Below, in pieces: positions 34,392 through 46,703 of a stretch of DNA of 47,500 bases. Every line of letters begins with the position of its first letter. Within the stretch, counting starts at the first letter, position 1. The notes beneath the pieces are model-generated. The model ran no database searches. It saw only the letters and a list, made by a program, of their open reading frames with translations, and had not been told where the DNA came from. A program made the position numbers and the translations under genes. The DNA is from Sphaeroforma sirkka (lineage: Eukaryota; Opisthokonta; Ichthyosporea; Ichthyophonida): positions 25,001 to 72,500 of the forward strand of contig LUCW03000397.1 of NCBI GenBank assembly GCA_001586965.3. The letters are read 5' to 3'.

Positions 34392-35149
34392 TGTAATAGC
34401 CGGGCCTCCACATTAGACCCTTATGTTAATAAACGTACTCTTAAGCAGTACATAAATTATAAACGTACTATTAAAAGCACGTGTATTAAATGGTTTTTAA
34501 AGGTTTTATTTACAAGTACCTTTTCCATTTTACAAATCAGATATTTTGGCCCCGATCCATTAAAGGGACTGTGGACAAGGCCAAAGAGTATATTTGGAGT
34601 AGGTCTATTAAGAGACTTAGATAAACACTCCAAAATATACATCTGAATACTTCGGTAGCGAGATGGCTCAACCGAACATATGTTTCTAGAGACCCTTAAT
34701 GGTTACCTAGTTTAACCTCCGCTCAGCCAACCAGATGTGCCAGTCTGATGATGGCAAGTCGGTAATTCTTGATAAGTGGCCAGTTATTGGTTAAGACAAT
34801 AACTAAGGACATCAAGAGTGTTTTTTATTTTTGTACTTTTTTTTCTAAAGATAGGATTTTACTAGTTTTAGTAATTCGTGCGACGAAACAAGTAATACTA
34901 GTTTCGACGATAACGATAACGAAAACATAAATAAAATCCCTTCGGCGAAATCAGTACTGGGAGGATGATATATAGGCAATGTCTCAGCCTTACAATCTCC
35001 CAGAGTATTGCTGATTTCTATGAGGCATACCTAACTTTTTTACCAGACTAAAATTCGTATACTTAAATAACCTATTAAAAGACTTTAAGATTTTATTACG
35101 TTTAGTAGCTCTAAGATGTTTATACCGCCTTAAGAGACCGATTTTTACA
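34392..35149 (+). repeat. LTR3 of the B tandem, 758 bp
   Basis: Preceded by the purine-rich GGGTGGGGGATG. Ends TTTTTACA and is followed at once by A-related pol sequence, which supports the LTR end assigned in LTR1 and LTR2. The flanks of the whole tandem (GACCA on the left, GGTTG on the right) show no matching target-site duplication. Confidence 0.88.
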
Positions 35150-35571
35150 GGTTGAAGGTTTCCACTTAGTTGTACCTGCAGGACCGATACGACAAACGAT
35201 GGTGTGTTTCCAAGGTGTCTTCTTAATAGAATAGGATCCCTGACACAAGAATGTGCCGGTTTCACGGTCGACATAGATAGGCTCGTCTTGTATCATATTA
35301 ATTAAATCACGTATCTATGGGTCGGAGCTACGTAAGGGACAACACAGCGTGATGGTAGACTTAGTAATATTAACATAATTTAACAACTGTGCAATAAGTT
35401 GCCAAGGTGAGTTAGCCCACGCATTATGCTTTGATAAGTCAAGTTGAAAGGCATCACCTTGGGGATGAGTCAATGACCTATAATCAGGAATCTGTTTGTT
35501 ATGTTCTGCGGCGAACATATCAATAGTAAATGGACCGCATCTTGTTTGAGCGAGGTTAAACCATCCCTTAT
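35150..35571 (-). mobile_element. Element F: A-related pol scrap
   Basis: Aligns with element A from about 15669 to 16090, covering the NPPW domain (MFAAEHNKQIPDYRSLTHPQ) and the end of RNase H. The identity looks high but not perfect, so it is a separate relative of A. It is wedged between LTR3 of B on the left and the LTR of element E on the right, and points against both. Broken fragment. Confidence 0.85.
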
Positions 35572-36170
35572 TGTAGAAATACGGTCTCCGGTTAGTCTAA
35601 ATAATCAAGATCAAAAGAGATAACATATTGGTCTTTAATTGCATTTATAATAATTTAATATAAATTCTTTTTCCAATATTTCCAAAGTGTTTTAAATTCA
35701 CTTTGAAGGCTCCAATAGCCTGAGTATTTGGTATGACTCATTTACTTGGACCTATTTGAGACGATTGTACATGTAGGATATTATAAACTAAATTTTATAA
35801 TCTCTGAACTACTACTTACAAGTTTTGGTCTTCCCGCCAATCTCCAAAATCCAATAAGTCTTTTTCTATTTTATCTTTTCTTCAGATGGAACTTTATTTA
35901 TATTAACCAATGTAATAACTTGACTTACGTTCTTATGTCTATCTACAAAATAGGCATGTGGTCATGAACACTTAGTACTTCTAGTGAAAATTATTTAATT
36001 TAGAACAGCTAGAGGTACGTCCTGTGTGATCGAGTATATTAAGGCTCTTACCAAGAGGGAGTCCCGAACATTCTTACACAAGCTACCACTGCTAAATCCT
36101 AACTGACTTATATTGTATCTTGGTTTGTATAATATAGTTTAAAACATAGAACTATCCATCGAAGTTTACA
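35572..36170 (+). repeat. 5' LTR of element E, 599 bp
   Basis: Starts TGTAGAAATACGG and ends GAAGTTTACA, matching the element A LTR end to end at roughly 85% by eye. Followed at once by TGTTTTTCCAG, which is not a TGG-type tRNA primer-binding site. Confidence 0.92.
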
Positions 36171-36261
36171 TGTTTTTCCAGTTAATTAGTAGTTACCGTA
36201 GTGTACTGCTTCTAGACTGAATAATAATTCTTATTAGTTCTCCTGTTCTTGAGCTATTACT

Positions 36262-37870
36262 ATGGCTAAAGGAAATTTTAAAGGCAAGGGAGCCGCCAGC
36301 TCTAAGCCTGCTAATCCTCTTGAGGTTCCTGAGGTTACTGGGGACACTGGCCCGTCTGGTACTGAGCCTGCTGTTGAAGCTGCAAGGGACGCCGTTTCTG
36401 AGCTTGGTTCTGATGAAAACTCTGAGGATGACTCGTCGGATCCTATAGCCTTGGAAGAGGAGGTCTCAACTGCCGAGGAAAGACTCGCCAGCGTCCGTGT
36501 GCATCCTAGTAGTGCAGCCCAGGGTATCAGCTCGCCATCTGACCGCGAAAAGTCAGATATTGGAAAGGCTATATCTCCTGAACAAGTGGAGGAATCGTCT
36601 CGAGATCGACGGTTTATTACTGCTGAAAGTCAGTCCAATCCACCTATCAACAGAGATGGCGCCGTTCCATTCCGTGAAATTTCATTGCATGCCTCGCCAC
36701 CGAATGCCTCGCCACCGAATGTTGAGGCGGAAGACGCAAATGTTGGGGACGCCATAACTCGACAACGAGTGGTTGGATCTTCTCAATCTCGACTTTATTT
36801 GAACCGCAAAGATGAGCTTTTGAAGGAGCTAGCCGCTGCCGCAGTTTCTGACCCTTCGATCTTATCCCACGTGGCCGATATTCTTCCTATACCAAATAAA
36901 AAAATATTCCGAGCCGGGGTTCGAACCTGAGGCCCTCTGGTTTACCAAGCAGGGTTACCACTGTGCCAGTTACCGCTGGTGAAGTGGGTACCACCTCAAG
37001 ATTGGATCGATATAGCTTGGAAGCTACAATCGACCACCCTCTCGACAAACCTACCCCTGTCAGAGGCTATGATCGTATGGAGATCGATGAGGCTTACCAC
37101 CCTCATAACATCGATCCTCATTTACCATCTAACCCTGGTAATCACGACTTTGGTAATCGTTATACCAGTACCTCACTAGAGAGTACCCACTCTAGCACTG
37201 AAGACAAGGAAGTGAGAACCAGACAACAACGTCTCAGGCTATTACGTTCTGGCATGAAAGTCCTTGAGGACCGTCTATTGAATGACTCTGACCTTGACGA
37301 TAAGAAAGCGGATAACATTTGCTATCTAATCGATAACAAGAGAAAGGAGATATCTTCCATCTTGGCATTAGCAGCCCGTAGCACTGAGCGTGAACCTTTT
37401 GAACGCTTCGAACCAAGCTTTATAAAGCAGCTAGGTAACGCGAAGGCTGAGGTTGATTTCTCTACTAATGAGAGTACAGTAGAGACATTGAAGGCCTTTG
37501 ATCAACTTAAGGAGTCTGCCAGCCTTAGGGATAAGCAGATGATGGATGCCTTTATTCATTTCCGTGAGTCAGAGGAATGGAAAACTATCTTGAAGGCCTA
37601 TGAGCCCAACTTGTAAGCCCTACCCTGGCGCCAGTTGCGTGAGAATATACTTAACGCTTTCTTTGAAGATGCACGTGACCGTGAACTTCTAGAGTCTCGC
37701 AAGACCTTTGCAAACGATACTACTATTCGAGGAGCTCTAGCTCATATGACACACATGAACACTCGGATGGGAGGTCGTAATGTTTTAGAACAGGGTTTCC
37801 TGCTGTAAAATCTGGTCTGAGACCTGTTTTCTCTCAGTGATGACGCTAGCAATCATTGGCAGGTTACAAA
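36262..37870 (+). pseudogene. Element E gag region
   Basis: Begins MAKGNFKGKGAASSKPANP, then acidic and Ser/Pro-rich sequence with a short direct repeat (ASPPN twice), then charged helical sequence (RQQRLRLLRSGMKVLEDRLL) comparable to the coiled-coil part of B gag. A further stretch reading LRENILNAFFEDARDRELLE lies after about 37630. Broken; a tRNA-like insert sits near 36.9 kb. Confidence 0.75.
36905..36969 (-). other. tRNA-like sequence (SINE-like piece) in element E
   Basis: On the minus strand it reads TGGCACAGTGG (A-box-like), then later GGTTCGAACCCC (a perfect B box) and CTCGGAATA followed by a T run. The D-arm pairs only partly, the middle forms a CCCT...AGGG hairpin rather than a normal anticodon arm, and the acceptor halves do not pair. 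It is therefore tRNA-derived rather than a working tRNA gene. It interrupts the gag region of element E, as a SINE insertion would. Confidence 0.6.
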
Positions 37871-38149
37871 ACTCAAGATGGTGTGGAAAAGGCCTGGCTA
37901 ATCTCCACGCCCTATGCCGGAGGGCATCGACGAAAGGTGTCAATTAACTCCGAACCGTGCTCCATTTCATCGAAGACGGAAATGTATCAATTTGGTGTCG
38001 GCCCTCGACTGCGGTAATAGAATCAACCAGCTTAAGCTGCTGATAGATCCTAATGGATACTTTCATTTCCGACACCGTGAGGCAGATTTTGGATAGGTCT
38101 CCCCTTTGTGTGTGCGAGGCCTCCTGGCACTTCCAGTAGGCCCTGACAG

Positions 38150-38570
38150 AGGTGTTTTAATACTTTAAGCCATGTCATATGGTATCTCATGGCCTTTCTC
38201 CGCCGCTGCAGAACGTAGAACATACAACTCGGCCTCAAGAAGTGCCAGATGGCATACTTCTGGCGTACAATCACACTCCTGGGGCGTCGGGGGATTGTAG
38301 GGGCATATCGGTGACAGACGAACGCCTCGAGGCGCTTGTCAAGCTCCCTCATTCGACCAACACAGATCTCGGGAAATTCTGATACCATGCTGTAGTGTAT
38401 TGCGATAATCTTCAGTCCCATAGCAAAGCTCCTGAAGAAAGATGCTTCCTTCAAATGGGACACGGAGCATCAACATGTGTTTGATATGTTCAACTCGGAA
38501 CTGGGGACGCGCACAGAGCTGAATAAGTCTTTAGCTACAGAGCAGCTCTTCTTATTTTGTTGTATGTGAA
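38150..38570 (+). pseudogene. Gypsy RT C-terminal scrap
   Basis: Short coding remnants in plus orientation: LKKCQMAYFW, DERLEALVKLPHSTNT and AKLLKKDASFKWDTEHQ, in the order expected near the end of a Ty3/gypsy reverse transcriptase. The wording differs from the same region of A and B, so this is another family, possibly that of element D. Strongly broken and old. Confidence 0.6.
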
Positions 38571-41500
38571 TGCATCGGGGTAGGCGGGTAGCGTTTTTGT
38601 CCTTTGCCGACACAGTCCCACTACCATGTAACGGATAAGGAAAGGCTAGCAGATGTTGAGAGACGACAGGAGTAGACGTATTTCTAAATACGATAATAAT
38701 TTTTACGCCTTCAGCCCGAGAGTGATTTCAAAATTTGTTCTCTAATTATCATAAATATGTATAGGTGGGTCAGACAGAGAGGACGTAAGAGTACTTTGAG
38801 ACTTCTCAGATTATTCTATTTTTTGGGCACGGGTCACCGGCAAGCCGAAAGCCGAGGTACGAGACTGAGAGTGCGTAAGTGAGAAATTGATATATTACTT
38901 CTAGAAATATATTAGAGTACTGAAGTGTTCCGCATAAGGTTTCTCATTACTTATGAGGTTTAACCCCGGCCAACCCAAGTAAATGAACACAAGAACAAAC
39001 ACCATCAGTACATATCTGAGGGTGAGATCATAAACAAATTCATTCGAGCGCACCGTTCTTCAGACACATTTGCACTTTATTTAAAGTCAAACAGATGGTT
39101 TCATTTCACGTCAAGAATATTTGCACTCTCTTGTGCACTTCTCAGCCTGTGCGTTTCATTAAAAAATATTTTTGAAAATGGTCGCAGACCAGGCCGCTGA
39201 TATCTCAATGTGCCGCCCGTATATGCAACATGCAGCCGGGTGGCCTCTATTGGCGCCATGCTTATTAGTAGCACCAATTGTCATACCCCCAGTAGTCTTG
39301 CGGCATAGGTATGAGCCAGCTGGGCCCTCACGGTTGGACGCAGCACTATTCCTACGCATTGGATATACTGCTGCCCCTTTTGTCGTGTCTGATGAGTTCT
39401 GTGAATCGGTCGCTAGGTTGTCGACTTCCAGACTACAGCATGTTCAACGCCTCTGGCCGGCGACACTTGTAAAGTCTCTCACAGTCTAGCCAGTACCGGA
39501 TGATATATGAGCGTTTGAGCAAACCCGGTTTGCTTTTCCAGCATCTCCCTCTCCACGAGAGGTGGCATGGCTGTGACTATCACACGAGTATTTATAATCA
39601 GGGAGGGTGAGGCAGAGGTCTTTGGGAATGACGGTCCAGACTCTTCCGTGACCTCTGGTGGCCGCGACCAGCAGGATTAGCTGCTCGATTTTAAGGTTTC
39701 ATGCAAACAAGCGCGGAATGCTCATATGATCACGTTACCGTGATGGCAGGCCCAACCCCTCACAATCACCGTGGCCCACAGCTTGACTGACCGTAGGAAT
39801 ACGTCGCTCTAAAGGCTGGTCCCGGCACGCGCACGCAGACTTTGCCCATGTGCCGCATGTGACCATTCTTTTTGGCAGTTTGTGAGGTGACAAACATATT
39901 ATCCGTTCGTTCGGTAGCTGAATAGTGGATGGCTTCATGTGGGGATAACCTGACTATATAACGGTCGACGAAGACTTTGTCTTCGACTCGGATATCACTC
40001 GCGATTCTACATAGACGAGATGATAGTACCCCATTTCACCCCGATGAGACACCACCAGGGTATTGGGCGCGCAGAAGTGGTGTTTAAGATCCTCAAAAGC
40101 TGAATCTACAGATCAGCTATACCCGCCACACGTTCCTCATGAATCTGATAGTCTATGGCTTTGCGCAATCATAGAATGCGCTGATCTCTGGACCAACAGA
40201 CACCGCCCCCTAAATAATGGCAACTACTCGCCCTTCTGCCCCCCCCCCCCCTAGCTTCCAATGCTGTGAAGATCGCGTGGCCCGTCTCATTAAATCTAAG
40301 GCAGAGACTTCGAAAATAGTGACCCTTGATCTCAGCGAAGTCCTCGTGAACTATGCACAGGTGGTCCAATAGGCGGCAGCTGACAAGCGCTGTTGGACAC
40401 CCTGCCGTTCCGCTAAGGTAATATGGTTATGAACCTCTTGGCTTACCCAGTGACAGGCTGCTCTATTTGGTGTGGCCCTTGCAAAGTCACAGCAGTCAAC
40501 AATTTTCGCAGACACCATAACTATCGCTGATTGCTCCGCCGGCAAAGTTTGTGTGCGCCATCGCGCGCAATTCAAGCGTTAGTTTTCTTCTTTATTGCCT
40601 CCTAAGGCCAGAATGAAACGGCTTTTCCGCGAATCCCCGTTCATGTCTTTGCCTGAAGAGGAACCCAAACGCTTGTTCTATCTCCTCCGCGCCTCCCCGC
40701 GCGACTTCAAGTAGAAGAATAGGGTAGACTTGCACTTTTCATTTATTGAACTTTCTACTCAAGTATCCACGAGCAACCCACATACGCCCTCAAGGGTCTG
40801 CCTCAAGAATTTATCTTTACCCAATGTCCACAACTTGTCCTCTGGTCTGTACATTGTTTGTTAGGGGACTGTAGGGAGAGACGTGATACCACAGACACCT
40901 TTGAACAATAATTGAAGCACAACCGTTGCGAAATGTCATTTAATCCAAAGGGGTTTAAATTTCGGAATTAGGAGACCATATTGTTACCCGCTTCCCGGTT
41001 TCTTGGTAATAAAATCCGCTGAAATACTTCCGGTTTGATAAATTTTTGTGACATTATTCAGTGTACTTTCTTTTGATCTTGTTTGTGGCTGTGAGTGGCT
41101 GCGTGTCGCTGTGTGGCAAAACTGTTTATTTGTCGTGCGCGAAAGTTGGAATAGGTATACAACCTTTGACATCAATGGGCCCTCTTACCATAATAAACAC
41201 CCAGTACATTAAGGTGAAAAAGAAAGTATTTTGATAGGCTAGTTCAATACGGACCGGGAAGAAACATGACATATTTCCTTCAATTTGACTGTTTCCACTA
41301 TCAAAAGTATCTTGGTTGCGCCTGTCCTGACCGTGCCACGAGCCAACGGCCGTGTTTTAGGGGGTTGGGGGGTTAAAAGTCCGTGGGATGTCCGCTAGTT
41401 ACCACAGGGCATAAGGTGGAGACTTAAAGAGGCGTTTCCAGTTTGTTGCCAGGATGAGATGCATGACCATAGAACGCGAACGATTTCATTCCCCATGTGA

Positions 41501-43045
41501 TTCACGACTGTGATATTGCGGTGGGCGAGAATTGTTTGCAATATAACAAGTTTCACGAGGGTAAAGGGTATGAGAGATTCTAGACCAGAACAAGAAGGTG
41601 TTCGACTTTCAGTTGAAGGGCGACGAAGCATATGAGGACGCAAAGAAACACGAAATCACCTAAATTGGTTGACTGGCAGCTTTTATACTAAATGAAATGA
41701 GGTATATCCATTCTTTATTGCCCAAAAGTCTTTAGAACTATAATTTAAATATTGTATTTGAAGCCTGAACAGGTAATGATTTTCTATCTGTTTGATGAAC
41801 TGATAGTTAATTTTGAGTGGGACAATAAGCCTGCTGCCAGCCACATTTGTCATTTCGAGCTGGGTTAAATGTGCAGCTACATTCACCTTTTTAAAAAGTT
41901 GCTAGACCATGTATTGATCAGATTCCGATGATTTGTTTATTAGTCATTCGGACCGCATGATTATTGTCTAATGCGGTATATTTTGATAGTTAAATACATG
42001 TGCAATATCATGACCCTCTCCTCTAGTGGAGAATTCTGTATTTGGTGAGGTTGCAGATGTTATCAGTACTACTCACATTTTATTTAAAGAAAACGAAATG
42101 GATAACCTACTAAATAAAACACATAATGTCCTAAAGATTGTAAATATATACACTTCCAAGTGAATTGTTTGATCCAATCATTTTGCTTTTGTAGGCAAAA
42201 ATAGTAATAACCGGGTGGTTGCCGTAGCCACCACTGTTGCCCCAGAATAAGGAAGATAGTCCTTGGTACAAGCCCAAGTACATGAAGGACAAGTACCCTA
42301 ACGCTGAAGTTCTCGCATAAGTCTTCAAGAAGAAGTGTAACAAGCACCCCGATGTGGAAGAGACGTTCAGGAGTGTACCAATAAAACTAACATGAATCGA
42401 ACTGATAACCACAAAGAAGTACTTTTGGTTTAAAATCCAATACATATACTCTACCAATAGGAAGCCCATCATTGTGAATTGAACTTTCATTAAAGGCCTA
42501 GCCTAGCCTGCAATCATGTTCATGTGAGCTGTCGTACAACACTCGTGTGTAATGTCCCACATAGACTATATACACTGGCATGGCTGCACATATTGCCATT
42601 GTAGTATGCGTCCGTCTGCTCATGGCTCACGTTGCGCATATCTATAGGAATTTTTATTGAACTGCGTATCATCAGTATAAAGATGTCGATCCCTGACAAA
42701 TACATTCTTCTTAACCAATTCGAACCAGTTGCTATTGGACTGAGAAATGATTTGAGGTACATTGTAGGGTTTCAGGGTTTCATCATGTTTGCTCCAACCT
42801 AGAAGCACAAAGTGTGTCGATGACAGGTGCAATGTATAATCTCATACAGCACTGCACGTACAGTCTATAGCACTCCACAGCCGGCAACCGTTAAATCATC
42901 CGTAGGTATGGCGCTGCGCTTCTTTTGTATTGCTGTCTGCGCTGCAAACGAGTGTGCGATATGGACTACACACAACGCTAAAACTGCGAACAGGCCGAGA
43001 TAAGCCGTAGCATCAAGCACTCGGCTGCATCCATTGTCGACCATT
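38571..43045. other. Long region without recognised gene
   Basis: No domain-bearing frame was found. The part at 39.1-40.7 kb is richer in G+C than its surroundings and has several 60-105 codon frames on both strands, which may be decayed mobile DNA. A run of about 14 C's lies near 40238-40251. On the plus strand at about 42243-42375 a stretch reads like former coding sequence (PWYKPKYMKDKYPNAEVL, then KKKCNKHPDVEETF) but matches nothing I know. Confidence 0.4.
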
Positions 43046-46000
43046 TCAGTTTTTGCCTTCGCCTAAGAAGTCATCGAAATCTAATGCAACAGAAGATTGA
43101 ACGAATGGGCGGATGGGTGGTAAATGAAGCTGGTGCGTTGTATGGCATGAGAGTGTAGTGCGGTGGTCGGTATGAACAAGGCAAGGGAACGCAGGAGAGC
43201 CAGTGCAATACCAAGCCCCAAGCCCCTAAAGCCCAACCCTAAGCACCTAAAACCAAGCCCTATACTAAAGTACTGGCGGATACCATGGCTAGTTGAGCCG
43301 TTATATGTATATATCCGTATATATCTAAACCAAACGCACGCACACATGTACATCCAGATTAAGCATACCTTCTTCCGTCATCTCATCTGTGGCATTCGTA
43401 GAGTGCGTAGTGGTGGACGTATCCAGATCTGTCAACGGGGCGCATCACAAATATGTCAGTATGAAACGATGGACAGTAATTTAATTCTATACAGCCATAT
43501 CTAAAAAATAAACCCCCTAAAACCCAATAGCCATGGGCTAAGAAGTTAAATAATACCTGGTTGTCCAAGTGGGAGTACTCCTAGAGGACATTGAAGCTCA
43601 ATCATCACAACACTGATGCGGCCATGGCATAGGACACACCGAGTGCCCAGCAGAAAATAAGCCATTGCATGAACAACCAAGTGCTTAGACGAAACTTAGA
43701 AGAAACAATCCAAGAGTATAAGTGATATGGACACCGCACAAACCCATCACAAAGCTATGGTAGCACACACCACATACACAGACACATACGACTGCAACAC
43801 ACATAACACACTCGTAACACTACACTTAAACGAATGCAATACATACAGCAAACTCTAACGTTGCACTTAAGAGAATGGCACACATACCTAGACCATCAAA
43901 ATCATCGGCCAAGTCCTCCGTTTGAGAGGCCGTTGACGCATTCGGTGTGGTCGTCGCTGGGGTGTCCATGGCTATTAAGTCTGCCTCTCCTCTGCAATGG
44001 GAATATAAAATGGCCACTAAGCAACAGGCCATGATGGTCTCAGATTGAACTACTTGCGCAAAAACACATCCAATAACAATTGACACCACACAGGACACAG
44101 GGCAAGTGTAACCAACGACCAAGCACCATCTAATGGCCTCAGATGTGCTCGACCAAGTGTGAATATAACGACGAATCTAAACCCTTAACGCGACTGTCTA
44201 TCAACCACACCCCCAAGAACCCAAAACCTTAAGAGCCCAAATACCAAAAACCCTATAGCATGGCTCATGGACAACTCAACTAAAGGAGAGAAAAGGATAT
44301 GCGATGCAACCACTCCCCAACAACAGCAATTGCGTGTCAGAAAACACTGAGGACATACGTTGTGGGGTCGTTGATGGCTGTAGTGGGTGGTTTGGTTGTG
44401 TCTGCTGTGCCCCTTTGAGCTGTGCTTGGGGGGACCATGGCCATTTGACTCGTCTGATAGAGCGCTAACTTCTTCTCGTACTTGTCAAAGCCATGCACCA
44501 ACTGGTCATTTACCAGTAGCAGCGTGTCTGTGGTAGAGACAAAGGGTGTGCCAGGATATAGGGGAGAGGATATAGTGTAATCAGACACTCATTGTAAGAC
44601 AATGTAGTATAGACAGACGCTCATTGTAACACAATGTAATATAAATAGACACTCATTGCAAGACATTAGAATATGAATAAACACTCATTGCAAAACAATG
44701 TAATATGAATAGACACACATTGTAAAAGAATGTAATATAAATAGACACTCATTGCAAGAGAATGTAATATAAATGGACACGTATTGTAAGACAATGTAAT
44801 ATAAATAGACATTCATTGCAAGACAATGTGGTATAAATAGACACTCATTAAGACAAAGAAATATAAATAGACACTCATTGCAAGACAATGTAATTTAAAT
44901 AGACACTAATTGTTAGACAATGTAATATAGTCAGACACTCATAATCTATCAGCTGCCCATCCCGTAACTCGCGCGGTGCTTTGACCAACCGTGCACCGGT
45001 TCTAAATATAGATTGGCTGTGGGCTATAAATAGATTGCTCTGGTGTGAGCGCATGACTTACTCATGATCTGGTCGTTGTCCACTTGTGATATCAGCGTCA
45101 CCACTCGCTGATGCATCGCACGCGTCGTCTCCACTATCTCCTGTGTAACACAAAATAACACAACGAAAGGACAGGGTCATGGGAAGTAGTCAGTAGCAGG
45201 CTAAGAGCATCTCTTGAGTGAACAACTGGAACACAAAAGAACACAACGGAAGGACACAATAACATAACCAAGCACGGACAGGGCCATATGAAGTATTCAG
45301 TAGCAGGCCAAGAGCATCTCTTGAGTGAACAACTGGCATGAACAATAAAAAAACAAAACGGAAGGGCACGATAACGTGGCCAAGCGTGGACAGGGTCATA
45401 GGAAGTATTCAGTAGCAGGTTAAGAGTAACTCTTGAGTGAACAACTAGCATTAACAATAGAACATACGCACGAGTGAAACGTGTGGTTAGACAGTGCATG
45501 CGTTAGAAGGACACCTGCCACTCGCAACAACACATGTCACTCGCAACAATACATGTCACAGTGACACCTGCGACCACGTCACAGCGCAAACTAATACCAA
45601 CTGATCGCAATGTCACCCACTGTTAATAGACTATTAATTTGAACACGCCACAGAAGCACCCCATGGAGGGTTAAGATTTAGGGTTATACTAGAACTTACC
45701 TACCTACTACGCAGCCACACACACACACTGCAATTGATGTCAATGTAAGATGTAAAAGATGACTAGGGGTTTAGGTTTTTAGGTTTCTAGGGTTAACATG
45801 GTCTTAGGGTACGTAGATGACTACTGTTTTAGGGTTATTAGAGTTCTAGGTTACGTAGATCCACGCACTTACGCTGAGCAGTTCAGAATCGGTGGGATTA
45901 GGTTTCTAGGGTTAACATGGTCTTAGGGTACGTAGATGACTACTGTTTTAGGGTTATTAGAGTTTTAGGTTACGTAGATGGCCATGCACTTACGCTGAGC

Positions 46001-46670
46001 AGTTCAGAATCGGTGGGATTATCTGTGGCGTCTAGGGCGTTGACCATGTCGTCCAGCACATCTGCGTTGCCTTTGACGATCTCCAACTCATCGGCCAACT
46101 GAGAACACACACCGCAGAGATATCAGATGAGTGCATGGCATTATCCTCATGTACAAGTGAGTGATAGCATATTTCTCAGGTACAAGCGAGTGATAGCATT
46201 ATTCTCATGTACAAGCGAGTGATAGCCTTATTCTCATGTACAAGCGAGTGATAGCTTTATTCTCATGTACAAGTGAGTGATAGCATTATTCTCATGTACA
46301 AGCGAGTGATAGCATTATCCTCATATACAAGTGAGTGATAGCATTATTCTCGTGTACAAGCGAGTGATAGCATTATTCTCATATACAAAAAGTGCAGCAC
46401 ATCATACGTAGATAGAAGTCAATGGATTCACACACACACACTTACACACACTTACACACACATACATACATAAATATTCGTTGCGTGGTATACCTTTGTA
46501 ATCTGCGCGTCTGTGGGGACTATGCGCTGTGACGTGTTGTGTGGCTGTAGCGGTGACTGTTGTTGCTGCGTTGTAATTTCTGTGTCCGGTACTGCAAAAT
46601 CCTACGTGACATTCATGAAAACAGTGCAAATGGAATTTGGACAGATGAGAATATATATTTTTGTATGTAC

Positions 46671-46703
<33 letters not shown>

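Larger units (their letters stand above)
26894..35149 (+). mobile_element. Element B2: tandem twin of B1
   Basis: Shares LTR2 with B1 and ends in LTR3 (34392-35149). The body (27660-34391) is almost identical to that of B1, including an internal telomere-like tract at the same place. Broken, with somewhat more breaks than B1 (about ten by eye); many of the differences between the twins are homopolymer-length differences, so some could be read or assembly errors. LTR2 and LTR3 are nearly identical, so the second unit is young. Confidence 0.9.
35572..37870 (+). mobile_element. Element E: A-family relative, 5' LTR plus gag
   Basis: A 5' LTR, a short leader and a gag region in plus orientation. 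The LTR is the reverse-oriented relative of the element A LTR. Gag resembles the first gag part of B in layout (acidic N-terminus, then a coiled-coil-like segment) but not closely in sequence. Pol and a 3' LTR are not recognisable after about 37.9 kb. Broken, with a handful of breaks, and invaded by a tRNA-like sequence. Confidence 0.82.

Noticed and set aside
36905-36969. Functional tRNA gene
   Set aside because: The A and B boxes are good, but the acceptor stem and anticodon arm do not fold properly.
39159-40575. Several frames of 60-105 codons in a G+C-richer stretch
   Set aside because: They overlap on both strands and show no domain. A minus-strand NGHMRHMGKVC string recalls a zinc knuckle but lacks the cysteine spacing.
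42084-42490. Minus-strand hydrophobic frames of 87 and 119 codons
   Set aside because: They overlap each other in different frames, and the plus strand holds a more protein-like remnant; no membrane-protein family was recognised.
44583-46389. CRISPR array
   Set aside because: The units are contiguous and imperfect, without unique spacers, and lie in introns of a eukaryotic gene.
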